A DNA stretch of 64,000 bases from Chryseobacterium tagetis (GCF_016735585.2 NZ_JAERSE020000003.1:248001-312000), one strand, 5' to 3'; positions 35,049-44,269 are shown, counted from the stretch's first letter. Numbers and translations: made by a program. The notes: generated from the sequence alone by a model not told the origin.

Positions 35049-35302
35049 TTGAAGATGAAGAAGCTTTTCAAAAAGAGATCAAAATAGAATCTATCCGGAG
35101 AGTACAGAAGTTGGTAAATGTGTATAACATAATTCAAAACCCAGAGCACCGTTTTCTGCTCCATTAGAATTGAATGAGGTGAAAAGAGGTTTTCATCCTA
35201 TGCTTCACAATATGGCAAAACATTTAAATAAAAAAGTGCTTTATTCAAGCCGACAGGGGATTGATCTTTTAAAAGTCTATAAACAAATTAGAAAATATAA
35301 GT
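35049..35302 (+). pseudogene. Decayed coding remnant
   Basis: A frame without a start, from about 35143 to the TAG at 35302, reads APLELNEVKRGFHPMLHNMA and then KHLNKKVLYSSRQGIDLL. It has protein-like composition but is closed upstream by a stop. It is probably the 3' end of a lost gene; family not recognised. Confidence 0.3.
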
Positions 35303-35409
35303 AGATAACCAACGTTAAGAAACTATTTATAAATTAATATTACTATTATTATTTTCCGTTGGCTTTATTCATTTATGAAAAATACTATAACATCAATATC
35401 CATAAAAAT

Positions 35410-36672
35410 ATGAAAAAGCATATAATAATTGTAGGTGGAGGATTTGCTGGGATCAATTTGGTGAAATCGCTGGCAAATGATAATAGGTTCACAATAACAT
35501 TAATAGATAAGAACAATTACCATTTTTTTCCGCCGCTAATTTATCAGGTTGCTACTTCTTTTATTGAAGCATCAAATATTAGTTATCCGTTTAGAAAGTT
35601 ATTTTCAAATTATAAAAACGTTCGATTTTATATGGGAAGTTTAGTGAAGGTGATTCCTGAAACCAAAACTATCGAGACTGAAAATGGAGAACTTCAATAT
35701 GATGAGCTTGTTTTAGCCTTGGGTACAGAATCAAACTTCTTCGCAATGGAGAATGTACAGAAATATGCTCTCCCAATGAAAACAATTGATGAAGCGTTGT
35801 ATGTGCGAAATTATTTACTATTGACAATGGAAGAAGCGGCAAAAAATGAAAAGATCAAAGAAGCACCGAAGTTACAGAATATTGTGATTGCAGGAGGTGG
35901 ACCTACTGGAGTGGAACTGGCAGGGATGATTGCAGAAATGGGGCAGTATATTGCAGAAATAGAATATCCGGAAATCAACCGAAGTTTTTCCAATATTTAT
36001 CTTATAGATGCAATGCCTGTATTACTTTCTCCCATGAGCAAAATGGCCCAGAAAGCCGCCCTTAATAAATTACAAAAATTGGGGGTTAAAATCATTTTAA
36101 ATGTAGCGGTAAAGGATTTTATTGATGAAAAGGTAATATTGGCGAATGGTAGGGTTATAGAAACAGAAACATTAATATGGACATCGGGTGTAATTGGCCG
36201 GGAAATAAAAGGACTTCCTGAGTCTAGTATTGGAAAAGGCAGAAGAATTATGGTCGATGAATATAATAAGGTTACAGGACTAAATAATATATATGCCTTA
36301 GGTGATATATGTTTGCAAATATCAGATGACAAATATCCTAAAGGGCATCCTCAGCTTGCACAGGTAGCAATTCAACAAGCTAAAAATTTAGGAAAAAACT
36401 TCAAAAAGATTGAAGACGAGAAAATTTTATCTCCTTTTATATATAAAGATAAGGGCACGATGGCAATTATCTCAAAATTCAATGCCGTGGTAGATCTACC
36501 TAAATTTTCTTTTAAAGGATTTACAGCTTGGTGTACTTGGCTGTTTATTCATATTATTCCTTTAGTGGGTTTTCGAAACAAACTGAGGTTGGCGATGGAT
36601 TGGCTAAGGCTTTTTATTACCAACAATCCCTCCATAAGACTGATTCTCCGACCCAAAAGAAATAATAGCTAA
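35410..36672 (+). CDS. ndh: Type II NADH dehydrogenase (NDH-2) family oxidoreductase
   Basis: 420 residues from ATG 35410 (an upstream start at 35359 is open but unneeded). Two dinucleotide folds are visible: FAD-binding IIIVGGGFAGINLVKSL at the N-terminus and NAD(P)H-binding IVIAGGGPTGVELAGMI in the middle. NDH-2 marks are YHFFPPLIYQVAT, the second FAD motif NNIYALGDIC and the AIQQAK helix. The C-terminal WCTWLFIHIIPLVGFRNKL and amphipathic end anchor the protein to the inner membrane. It passes electrons from NADH to quinone without proton pumping. It has its own 360-bp upstream region. Confidence 0.92.
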   Translation: MKKHIIIVGGGFAGINLVKSLANDNRFTITLIDKNNYHFFPPLIYQVATSFIEASNISYPFRKLFSNYKNVRFYMGSLVKVIPETKTIETENGELQYDELVLALGTESNFFAMENVQKYALPMKTIDEALYVRNYLLLTMEEAAKNEKIKEAPKLQNIVIAGGGPTGVELAGMIAEMGQYIAEIEYPEINRSFSNIYLIDAMPVLLSPMSKMAQKAALNKLQKLGVKIILNVAVKDFIDEKVILANGRVIETETLIWTSGVIGREIKGLPESSIGKGRRIMVDEYNKVTGLNNIYALGDICLQISDDKYPKGHPQLAQVAIQQAKNLGKNFKKIEDEKILSPFIYKDKGTMAIISKFNAVVDLPKFSFKGFTAWCTWLFIHIIPLVGFRNKLRLAMDWLRLFITNNPSIRLILRPKRNNS

Positions 36673-37233
36673 TCCTACGATTAAATTTTTTTTTTTACTG
36701 CTATGAACTTTCATGACCAGAGATTATCTCAAGAGGAAGAACATAGAATCTGCTTTTATTCTAAGGTATAATTTTACAATAAGTAGTTGAGAAGTACGTT
36801 GTGGTTAATCGTTATAATTTGTATTGTTGTATGGCTTTATGAATACTAGCAATAATAGCGAGCATTAGACCGGATATCTAGTCCTATAAATTTAGGTGAA
36901 AGTAAACTTACACATATGATTGTGATCATAAGCAATAATTTAATTAAAATCTATTTTTGCAGAGATAAATTTTTTTATTGGAGATAAACTCTGATTATGA
37001 AGGCACTCATAAGAGTGCTTTTTTATTTTAATTTTCTGCTAATTAAATTATTAGTAAAGAGATTAATATATGAGATATAGATAGCTGAAATCTTTGTTTT
37101 AGACATGATAAGAATATAAAAATTTGAAAATTTTTTTTTGAAGGTTTAGAAAGTATTTAATTGATTTATAAAACAATCAACTTATATTTGAATTAAAATT
37201 TATATGGAAAACAGAGACAGATAAGAGGTTATT
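36673..37233. other. Intergenic region with one terminator
   Basis: 560 bp without a gene. A T-run at 36688-36699 follows the NDH-2 stop. The only clear structure is the hairpin at 36999-37024. Confidence 0.4.
36999..37024 (+). terminator. Rho-independent terminator
   Basis: GCACTC (37003-37008) and GAGTGC (37013-37018) with loop ATAA, followed by TTTTTTATTTTAA. It lies about 330 bp after the NDH-2 stop codon, the nearest upstream gene. Confidence 0.75.
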
Positions 37234-37449
37234 TTGCAAGATAACTCTAATAATATACAAGCAATTCTAAATAATTCTGGAAAGACATTTTCAGAAAATA
37301 CTCACGCTAGAATTATAAAATTTAAAATTTATGAATTAGAGATTGTTATAGAAGGTGAAATAATACGACTGGTTGGAGAAGGAATTGACATACCTAGTAC
37401 TTCAAAAAGCTTTTGGAAGAGATTTAATCAACTTTTAGATATCCCATAA
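37234..37449 (+). CDS. Small hypothetical ORF, 71 residues, TTG start
   Basis: Reads QDNSNNIQAILNNSGKTFSE to KSFWKRFNQLLDIP. The only starts are non-ATG (TTG 37234 or nearby ATT) and an in-frame TAA lies 9 bp upstream. The composition is protein-like and ends with an amphipathic helix. It could be a small gene or the 3' end of a lost one. No family recognised. Confidence 0.35.
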   Translation: MQDNSNNIQAILNNSGKTFSENTHARIIKFKIYELEIVIEGEIIRLVGEGIDIPSTSKSFWKRFNQLLDIP

Positions 37450-37553
37450 ATATACTTATGATATTCTCAAATTTTATTTAATATTATGTTTGTGAGTATC
37501 TAGCGCTTATTTGTTCCTTATTAGTAGTAAGCAATTTAGGGTAATCGTAGTAT

Positions 37554-38234
37554 TTAAAAATTAGCGATACGAACCAATTGTTCAATGTTGATTAAACGAA
37601 TTTTTCTCCCCTCAATTTTGATAAGATTTTCCTGTTTAAAATCATTGAGAATACGAGCTAACGTCTCTCTTGCTGTACCTACCATGTTTGCCAGATCAAT
37701 TCGGGATAGCGTGATAAAAACATTTTCTTTGGGCTCGTTGGGAGTATATTTATCATGAAGAATCAGTAAGCTAAGAGCAGCTCGTTCTCTAACAGTTCGA
37801 TGTGACAATACTGCCATGAGATTGGCCATGACACTAAACTCGTGACTAAGGGACTTTAGTAATAGTCTTGAAAAAACTGATGACTGATCAAGGATGTGTA
37901 AGAAATCATCTTTTGAAATAAATGAGATGATAGAATTCTCAAGGGTTAATGTGGTATCTCCATAAGTCTCATTACTCAAAATAGCAGAATATCCAAAAAA
38001 TTCACCTGAGCTGTAAATGTAAATGATTTGCTCTCTTCCGTCATTATCTACCTTGTATTTCTTTATTTTACCTTCGTTTAAATAGTAAATACCAGTAGGT
38101 TTTGTGCCGTCTGTGAATATAGCTTCATGATTACGATAGTTTTTACTTTTCATCGCAGTGACGAGTAAATTTTTCTCATACTCAGGAAGCTCGTTAAAAA
38201 GATATTGATTATTAAAAATAAATTTTGAAATCAT
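37554..38234 (-). CDS. Crp/Fnr-family transcription regulator
   Basis: 226 residues: cNMP-binding-type barrel (about 20-125; GIYYLNEGKIKKYKVDNDGRE, SGEFFGYSAIL) and a winged HTH (about 150-215; LSRIDLANMVGTARETLARILNDFKQ). No Fe-S cysteines, so not a classical oxygen sensor. A near-palindrome (TTAACTTAAATCAC) at 38274-38287 lies between its promoter and its ATG; a better version stands upstream of pckA at 41075. It is therefore a candidate regulator of both itself and the pckA region. Confidence 0.9.
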   Translation of the reverse strand: MISKFIFNNQYLFNELPEYEKNLLVTAMKSKNYRNHEAIFTDGTKPTGIYYLNEGKIKKYKVDNDGREQIIYIYSSGEFFGYSAILSNETYGDTTLTLENSIISFISKDDFLHILDQSSVFSRLLLKSLSHEFSVMANLMAVLSHRTVRERAALSLLILHDKYTPNEPKENVFITLSRIDLANMVGTARETLARILNDFKQENLIKIEGRKIRLINIEQLVRIANF

Positions 38235-38273
38235 AATTTTTTACTTCTTAATATTTGAAAAAGAACTCAAAAT

Positions 38274-38287
38274 TTAACTTAAATCAC
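38274..38287. promoter_or_regulatory. Candidate Crp/Fnr-type operator in the regulator's leader
   Basis: TTAACTTAAATCAC within a context (AATTT-n-ACTTAAATCA-n-ATTTT) shared with the pckA upstream site. It lies 40 bp upstream of the Crp/Fnr start codon and downstream of its likely -7 element, a position suited to autorepression. Inferred from similarity only. Confidence 0.4.
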
Positions 38288-38331
38288 ATTTTAAGCCTAT
38301 ATAAATCACCAAGTTTTCTTTCTAAACAGAT

Positions 38332-38347
38332 TATTTTTGCAAAAGTA
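38332..38347. promoter_or_regulatory. Overlapping divergent -7 promoter elements
   Basis: The + strand reads TATTTTTGC (38332-38340), matching TAnnTTTG and pointing at the cysteine-synthase-like gene. The - strand reads TACTTTTGC (38347-38339), pointing at the Crp/Fnr gene. The two overlap at GC. Matches to the Bacteroidota -7 consensus are good; -33 elements are not clear. Confidence 0.45.
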
Positions 38348-38554
38348 AGAAAATTGCTCTTGAAATAGGGAAGAAAGTCTTTTTTAAGAAATGAACTGAA
38401 TGTAATAAAGAGAATCTAGAAATAAATTATTATATAACGAATTTTTAAGTATACTGGATAAATAGTAAGACATACTCTTCATATACATACTGATATAGCT
38501 AAATTTTTTACCTTTTATTTATCCAGTTATTTTTTTTATTGAAAATAACAAATA

Positions 38555-39592
38555 ATGAGTAATGTTTACGATAATATCCTTGGCCTAATAGGAAACACTC
38601 CTATGGTGAAGCTTAATACTGTTACGAAAGATATTCCCGCAACCGTTTATGCCAAGTTAGAATCATATAATCCTGGACATTCCACTAAAGATAGAATTGC
38701 ACTTCACATTATAGAAAACGCTGAGAAAAAAGGCTTATTAAAAGAAGATTCTGTAGTTGTAGAAACTACTTCCGGAAATACCGGTTTTTCTATTGCAATG
38801 GTTTGCATCATTAAAGGATATAAATGTATACTTGCTGTAAGTGACAAGACAAAGCCAGAAAAAATAGCTTATCTGAAAGCACTTGGAGCTACGGTGTATA
38901 TATGCCCTGCAAATGTACCTGCAGATGACCCTAGATCTTATTATGAAGTTGCTAAAAGAATCGCTTCAGAAACACCAAATTCAGTTTACATCAATCAATA
39001 TTTTAATGAACTCAATATTGATGCGCACTACCAGACTACAGGACCTGAAATTTGGGAACAGACAGAAGGTAAGATCACTCACCTTTTTGCCTGCACTGGA
39101 ACAGGTGGAACTTTATCCGGATCAGCTAAATTCTTAAAAGAAAAAAACCCTGATATCAAAGTGATAGGTGTAGATGCCGATGGTTCTATTCTTAAAAGCT
39201 ATCATGAGACAGGTGAGATTCACAAAGAAGATGTTCACCCTTATCAGATCGAGGGAATGGGAAAAAATTTAATTCCTTCTGCCCTTCTTTTTGATAAAAT
39301 TGATGAATTTGTAAGAGTAAATGATGAAATGTCTGCTTACAGAACCCGCGAAATTGCTTTAAAAGAAGCGATCATGGGTGGATATACTACAGGAGCGGTT
39401 ACCCAGGCATTGATGCAGTATGCTCAATCTCATGACTTTGCTGAAAATGATATCGTTGTATTAATCTATCCTGATCATGGGTCAAGATACATCACCAAAG
39501 TGTACAGCGACAAATGGATGGCAGAACAGGGATTTGTCAATAACTGTGTACATAATTATGATGAAGTTTTCAAAACGGAATTCATTAAGTAA
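38555..39592 (+). CDS. Cysteine synthase / cystathionine beta-synthase-like PLP enzyme
   Basis: 345 residues, fold-type II. Visible are IGNTPMVKLN, the PLP-lysine site YNPGHSTKDRIA (Lys of S-T-K-D-R), the substrate loop ETTSGNTGFSIA and the phosphate-cradle CTGTGGTLSG. The family makes cysteine from O-acetylserine and sulfide, or cystathionine from serine and homocysteine. The C-terminus (SDKWMAEQGFVNN and onward) is short and has no CBS domain. It has its own promoter region, shared with the divergent Crp/Fnr gene. Confidence 0.85.
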   Translation: MSNVYDNILGLIGNTPMVKLNTVTKDIPATVYAKLESYNPGHSTKDRIALHIIENAEKKGLLKEDSVVVETTSGNTGFSIAMVCIIKGYKCILAVSDKTKPEKIAYLKALGATVYICPANVPADDPRSYYEVAKRIASETPNSVYINQYFNELNIDAHYQTTGPEIWEQTEGKITHLFACTGTGGTLSGSAKFLKEKNPDIKVIGVDADGSILKSYHETGEIHKEDVHPYQIEGMGKNLIPSALLFDKIDEFVRVNDEMSAYRTREIALKEAIMGGYTTGAVTQALMQYAQSHDFAENDIVVLIYPDHGSRYITKVYSDKWMAEQGFVNNCVHNYDEVFKTEFIK

Positions 39593-39663
39593 AATATAAG
39601 ATTTCGGATAGGATCATGTAACAGATATTGACGTTTCTGTTGTAACAGTCAAATACAGTATAG

Positions 39664-40383
39664 ATGTTTAGACATAGAGGAAAAAACAGAACTTATTTTC
39701 ATAATCTTAAATTAGCATCACTTCTTTCATTTGTTGCAGGAACAGTTAATATTGTTGGAGTATTATCAATTAAAATATTAACAACGAATATTACTGGGCA
39801 TTTTGCTTTTTTTTCTGAAGAAGTAGTGCTGAAAGATTATTATGCCGCTGTTGTCTACCTTTTATTTATTGGATGTTTTTTGCTAGGAGCTTTCTGTTCG
39901 AGTCTTCTGGTAGAATTTGTGTCCGGGTTCAGAAAAATACGATCTCATCTTATTCCTTTACTGATAGAAATTTTTATTTTAGGCTTCATTGGACTATCAG
40001 CTGATTTTAAAATAACAATCAGTCAAAATATAATTGCTTGTCTTCTACTTTTTGCAATGGGATTACAGAATTCTTTAGTAACAAGAGTATCTCAATCAGT
40101 TGTAAGAACAACACATCTTACAGGTATTTTCACTGACTTAGGGATTGAAATGTCAAAATTGTTTTTTTATCGTAAGGGAATTGTATACAACCACCTCAAA
40201 AAAAGTATCATGTTAAAAATTGTAATTGTAATATGTTTCTTTTCAGGAGGTGTAACAGGAGGTTTTATTTATGAAATCTTATACATAAAAACATTATTAT
40301 TCTCTGTAGGATTACTTTTTTTCATCATTTGGTATGATAGAATATTGTATAAATATTATGTATTGAAAAGAAAGTTAAGATGA
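39664..40383 (+). CDS. YoaK family (DUF1275) membrane protein
   Basis: 239 residues with six predicted membrane helices. DUF1275 marks are SFVAGTVNIVGVLSIKILTT, NITGHFAFF, LLFAMGLQNSLVTRVSQSVV and RTTHLTGIFTDLGIEMSKLF. The biochemical role of the family is unknown. Its leader has two TGTAACAG repeats (39617 and 39641). It is convergent with the AraC-like fragment, only 43 bp between the stops. Confidence 0.85.
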   Translation: MFRHRGKNRTYFHNLKLASLLSFVAGTVNIVGVLSIKILTTNITGHFAFFSEEVVLKDYYAAVVYLLFIGCFLLGAFCSSLLVEFVSGFRKIRSHLIPLLIEIFILGFIGLSADFKITISQNIIACLLLFAMGLQNSLVTRVSQSVVRTTHLTGIFTDLGIEMSKLFFYRKGIVYNHLKKSIMLKIVIVICFFSGGVTGGFIYEILYIKTLLFSVGLLFFIIWYDRILYKYYVLKRKLR

Positions 40384-40426
40384 AGTAATTTGTTCGACTT
40401 AATTGTTGAGTATAGCGCGTTGAAAA

Positions 40427-41005
40427 CTAATTCATTTTAATTTTCATATTAAATGAAGTTAATATATTAGTAGTATACTGAGATTTTTCAGTTTTCTCAT
40501 TTATCTTACTATTAAGGGCTAAAGATGCATCAAGAATTAGTGATTTAATGATCGTATAAGCCGCAGAAATAAAAAGCTCTTCATTTTTGTTTTGAAAATT
40601 ATAAAGCCTTTCTACTAAATAGTATTTTATCATGTTTTTGGAAGCATCAACATAAGGAATATGGAAAATATCTGTTCTGGAGTTAAAAAATAGAATGGAA
40701 TAGAGGCAAGTAGGGTTATTAGAATATTGTTCATAAAACAGAGAAGAAAAAGAGTAAATAAAAATTTCTTTTCTTTTATATTCATGAAAAGAGAGCATTT
40801 TATGAGGACCAATAAAAACAAGACTATTACTTTTTATTTCATAAGTTTCTTCTTCAATAGTAATCTTAAGGTCATCAAGTATTAGTAAAATACAAAAGTA
40901 TTTTAATGTATTGAAATCTGATTTTCCTTGTTTCTTTTTGATAATATGGCTTAACGGATTAATACTGAATCCCGTTTTTGTAAGTTCTTTTTGTAGATGT
41001 ACCAT
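40427..41005 (-). CDS. AraC-type sensor domain without the HTH
   Basis: 192 residues that align along their length with residues 1-190 of the AraC regulator at 49806: GFSINPLSHII against GFNINWLGIIL, FNTLKYFCILLILDDLKI against FNTLDYFWIYIILEDLEL, NSLVFIGPHKMLSF against ESIVFVGPQKKFSF. The protein stops (FNMKIKMN) just where the paralog enters its HTH domain, and no HTH coding remains before the neighbouring gene 43 bp away. It is divergent from pckA with a 161-bp shared control region. It may be a 3'-deleted regulator or a ligand-binding protein that works without DNA contact. Confidence 0.7.
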   Translation of the reverse strand: MVHLQKELTKTGFSINPLSHIIKKKQGKSDFNTLKYFCILLILDDLKITIEEETYEIKSNSLVFIGPHKMLSFHEYKRKEIFIYSFSSLFYEQYSNNPTCLYSILFFNSRTDIFHIPYVDASKNMIKYYLVERLYNFQNKNEELFISAAYTIIKSLILDASLALNSKINEKTEKSQYTTNILTSFNMKIKMN

Positions 41006-41074
41006 TGGTATTACTTCGAGATTAAAATAGTGAAAAATTCTTATTAAAGGAAGTTATTTTGATTCTCTAAAATT

Positions 41075-41088
41075 TTGACTTAAATCAA
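41075..41088. promoter_or_regulatory. FNR/Crp-like operator upstream of pckA
   Basis: TTGACTTAAATCAA matches the FNR consensus TTGAT-n4-ATCAA at 9 of 10 defined positions. It lies 79 bp upstream of the pckA ATG and about 45 bp upstream of the -7 element, suited to activation. The nearby Crp/Fnr gene (37554) is the obvious candidate protein. Confidence 0.5.
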
Positions 41089-41132
41089 ATTTTGTGAAAA
41101 GATAGATCATGAAAATTTATTGAGAAAGGAAC

Positions 41133-41140
41133 TACTTTTG
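41133..41140 (+). promoter_or_regulatory. -7 promoter element of pckA
   Basis: TACTTTTG fits the Bacteroidota -7 consensus TAnnTTTG exactly and is followed by C. It lies 27 bp before the pckA start codon. The upstream -33 element is weak (TTATTG at about 41116). Confidence 0.5.
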
Positions 41141-41166
41141 CCCGAAAGTAAAAAACTGATCTTGAA

Positions 41167-42756
41167 ATGAATCATTTAGAAAGTTTAAAGGAGGTCGGAA
41201 TTCTATCCGTAAAAGAAATTTTTTGGAATCTATCAGAAGCCCAGTTAATTTCGCAAACCTTAAGAAAAGGGCAGGGTATTACGACTGAATCGGGGGCATT
41301 GGCTTGTGATACTGGTGAGTTTACAGGACGTTCCCCAAAAGATAAATATGTAGTCTTCGATGAAAATACCCAAAACTCGGTTTGGTGGGGAGAAGTGAAT
41401 CATCCGTTTTTGCCTGAAGATTTCGACCGATTATATAATCGTGTAGTTGCTCATCTTTCAGAAAGTGAAATTTATGTTAAAGATGTCTATGCTTGTGCAA
41501 AACCTGAATATCGTTTAAATATCAGGGTTATTACTGAAAATCCATGGCAAAGCTTATTTGCCAACAACTTGTTTTTAAGGCTTGATGAAAAAGAGCTTGG
41601 AGTATTTAAGCACGAATGGCTCATCCTTGCAGTACCAAGTTTCAAAGCTGTCCCTGAAACTGATAAAACCCGTCAGCATAATTTTACGATTATCAATTTC
41701 ACAAAAAAAATCATTCTTATTGGAGGAAGTGCATACACGGGTGAAATTAAAAAAGGCATTTTTACGGTATTGAATTATATTCTTCCGCATGAGAAACAAG
41801 TCTTATCAATGCACTGTTCAGCCAATGTTGGCCAGAATGGAGATACCTCTGTGTTTTTTGGACTTTCTGGAACAGGAAAAACGACACTTTCAGCAGATCC
41901 GGCCAGAAAATTAATAGGAGATGATGAGCATGGATGGGATAACGACAATGTTTTTAATTTTGAAGGGGGATGTTATGCTAAATGTGTAAATTTAAGTAAA
42001 GAGAAAGAGCCTCAGATTTTCGCTGCGATTCGCCCGGGTACGTTGCTTGAAAATGTACGTTTTTTTGACGGAACAGATATTGTTAATTATGATGATACTT
42101 CCGTAACTGAAAACACCAGAGCTGCCTATCCGATCGACTTTATTGATAATGCGATCCATCCTTCTGTTGGGGGGATTCCCAATAATATTTTCTTTTTGAC
42201 CTGTGATGCTTTTGGTGTACTGCCTCCGATTTCAAAACTAACAACAGGTCAGGCAATGTATCATTTTATTTCAGGATATACGGCAAAAGTAGCCGGAACC
42301 GAAGCTGGAATTACTGAACCTCAGACCACATTTTCAGCATGCTTCGGAAAACCTTTTCTTCCCCTTCATCCTACAAAATACGCTGAACTTTTAGGGAAAA
42401 AGCTGAATGAAAATAATGTAAACGTTTGGCTGATTAATACAGGTTGGTCAGGTGGCTCTTACGGAGTAGGAGAACGTATAAAACTGTCTTACACGAGAGC
42501 TATGATTACTGCGGTATTAGAAAACAAATTCGAAAATGTAGATTTTATAAGAGATGCTGTCTTTGGTCTTCAAATGCCGGTACAGTGTGAAGGAATTCCT
42601 TCTGAAATACTGAATCCTAAAAATACTTGGGCTGACTCATCTCAATATGATGAAATAGCTCTACATCTAGCCAATCAATTTACGGAGAACTTTAAAGAAT
42701 TTGAATCTTTTGCAAGTAATGAAATTATAGAAGGGGGGCCTATACAAAAAAAATAA
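41167..42756 (+). CDS. pckA: ATP-dependent phosphoenolpyruvate carboxykinase
   Basis: 529 residues, full length. PckA signatures are ESGALACDTGEFTGRSPKDK, the substrate region GGSAYTGEIKKGIF, SMHCSANVG, the P-loop FFGLSGTGKTTLSADP, the metal site LIGDDEHGW and RIKLSYTRAMI near the end. It interconverts oxaloacetate plus ATP with PEP, CO2 and ADP. It is followed after 27 bp by gcvH and then gcvT, an unusual partner set. The upstream FNR-like site and -7 element suggest regulated expression. Confidence 0.95.
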   Translation: MNHLESLKEVGILSVKEIFWNLSEAQLISQTLRKGQGITTESGALACDTGEFTGRSPKDKYVVFDENTQNSVWWGEVNHPFLPEDFDRLYNRVVAHLSESEIYVKDVYACAKPEYRLNIRVITENPWQSLFANNLFLRLDEKELGVFKHEWLILAVPSFKAVPETDKTRQHNFTIINFTKKIILIGGSAYTGEIKKGIFTVLNYILPHEKQVLSMHCSANVGQNGDTSVFFGLSGTGKTTLSADPARKLIGDDEHGWDNDNVFNFEGGCYAKCVNLSKEKEPQIFAAIRPGTLLENVRFFDGTDIVNYDDTSVTENTRAAYPIDFIDNAIHPSVGGIPNNIFFLTCDAFGVLPPISKLTTGQAMYHFISGYTAKVAGTEAGITEPQTTFSACFGKPFLPLHPTKYAELLGKKLNENNVNVWLINTGWSGGSYGVGERIKLSYTRAMITAVLENKFENVDFIRDAVFGLQMPVQCEGIPSEILNPKNTWADSSQYDEIALHLANQFTENFKEFESFASNEIIEGGPIQKK

Positions 42757-42783
42757 ATCAATTAAAATAAAGAACGAATAGAA

Positions 42784-43164
42784 ATGAAAATTCCTAAAGA
42801 CCTCTTATATACTGAAGACCATGAATGGGTAAAAGTAGAAAATGATATAGCATATATTGGGATAACTGATTTTGCACAACATGAACTGGGGGATATTGTA
42901 TATGTTGAAATTGAAACTCTTGGAAAGAATCTACAACAACATGCTGTATTTGGGACTGTTGAAGCAGTGAAAACAGTATCAGATCTTTTCTTGCCGCTTG
43001 CAGGTGAAGTACTGGAAATCAATCCAAAATTGGAATCAAACCCTGAATTAGTAAATTCTGACCCTTACGGAGAGGGATGGATGATTAAAATAAAGATTAA
43101 TAATATGTCTGATTCAGAGGAACTCTTAAGTTGTGAATCATATACTTCCTTAATTGGTTTATAA
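42784..43164 (+). CDS. gcvH: Glycine cleavage system H protein (lipoyl carrier)
   Basis: 126 residues. The start KIPKDLLYTEDHEWVKVEN and the lipoyl hairpin FGTVEAVKTVSDLFLPLAGEV with the modified Lys63 are canonical; NPYGEGWM-like DPYGEGWMIKIK follows. H protein shuttles the aminomethyl group between the P, T and L proteins. It lies between pckA and gcvT in one run, with 4 bp to gcvT. No gcvP is present in the window. Confidence 0.95.
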   Translation: MKIPKDLLYTEDHEWVKVENDIAYIGITDFAQHELGDIVYVEIETLGKNLQQHAVFGTVEAVKTVSDLFLPLAGEVLEINPKLESNPELVNSDPYGEGWMIKIKINNMSDSEELLSCESYTSLIGL

Positions 43165-43168
43165 CAGG

Positions 43169-44269
43169 ATGGAAACAGTAAAAGTTAAGAAAACGGCATT
43201 TAATGCAATACATCATCTGCTTGGAGCAAAAATGGTTGATTTTGCAGGCTATGAAATGCCTGTTCAATATAAAGGTATCAATCATGAACATGAAACTGTA
43301 AGAAATAACGTTGGAGTATTTGATGTTTCTCATATGGGAGAAATTCTAATACAAGGGAAAGAAGCCTTGTCATTAATTCAGAAAATCAGTTCAAACGATG
43401 CTTCAAAACTTTTTCCGGGAAAAGTGCAATACAGTTGCATGCCTAATGACACAGGAGGAATAATCGATGATCTTTTAGTATATATGATCAGCAAGGACGA
43501 CTACTTATTGGTCATTAATGCATCAAATATAAAAAAAGACCTGAACTGGATTCATGGACAGAATTCCTTCGATGCAAAGGTTAGTAATATCTCGGATTCG
43601 ATGTCATTATTAGCAGTTCAGGGACCAAAAGCTCAACAGGTTTTGCAAAAATTGACGGATGTCAGTTTAAAAGACTTGGCATATTATATGTTTACCATTG
43701 GCGAATTGGCTCATATTCCTAATGCTTTAATATCTGCCACGGGATATACAGGAGCAGGAGGATTCGAAATATATGTGGAAAACAGATATGCTGCACATTT
43801 ATGGGAAGCTATTTTCGAAGTAGGAAAAGAAGAAGGAATAGAGCCAATAGGGCTAGGAGCAAGAGATACGTTACGACTAGAAATGGGGTACTGTTTGTAT
43901 GGAAACGATATTGACGACTTTACCTCACCTTTAGAAGCTGGGTTAGGCTGGATTACTAAATTTAATAAGGACTTTGTTCATAGTGGATTTTTAAAAATTC
44001 AAAAAGAAAAAGGGATATCTAAAAAGTTAGTTGGATTTGAGATGATAGATAAAGGAATTCCTCGTCATGGTTACGAAATTTGGAATGAAAATCACGAAAT
44101 CTTAGGAACTGTTACTTCAGGAACCATGTCACCAACGCTTAAGACAGCGATCGGGATGGGATACATCTCTGTTGAAAATTCCGCTGTAGGAAATGAGATT
44201 TTTATTAACATTAGAAATAAATCGGCTAAAGCAATAATAGTGGCTCTTCCATTCATTAATGTAAAATAA
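43169..44269 (+). CDS. gcvT: Glycine cleavage system T protein (aminomethyltransferase)
   Basis: 366 residues from ATG 43169; the upstream TTG start overlapping gcvH is less likely. T-protein marks are MVDFAGYEMPVQYKGINHEH, GVFDVSHMGEI, YTGAGGFEIYVE, and GLGARDTLRLEMGYCLYGND with the folate-site Asp/Arg pattern. It releases ammonia and passes the methylene group to tetrahydrofolate. It follows gcvH by 4 bp. Presence without gcvP means the P protein is elsewhere or this pair serves another lipoyl-linked role. Confidence 0.93.
   Translation: METVKVKKTAFNAIHHLLGAKMVDFAGYEMPVQYKGINHEHETVRNNVGVFDVSHMGEILIQGKEALSLIQKISSNDASKLFPGKVQYSCMPNDTGGIIDDLLVYMISKDDYLLVINASNIKKDLNWIHGQNSFDAKVSNISDSMSLLAVQGPKAQQVLQKLTDVSLKDLAYYMFTIGELAHIPNALISATGYTGAGGFEIYVENRYAAHLWEAIFEVGKEEGIEPIGLGARDTLRLEMGYCLYGNDIDDFTSPLEAGLGWITKFNKDFVHSGFLKIQKEKGISKKLVGFEMIDKGIPRHGYEIWNENHEILGTVTSGTMSPTLKTAIGMGYISVENSAVGNEIFINIRNKSAKAIIVALPFINVK

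Noticed and set aside
42757..42783. Glycine riboswitch before gcvH
   Set aside because: The pckA-gcvH gap is only 27 bp, too short for one; nothing similar is seen upstream of pckA.
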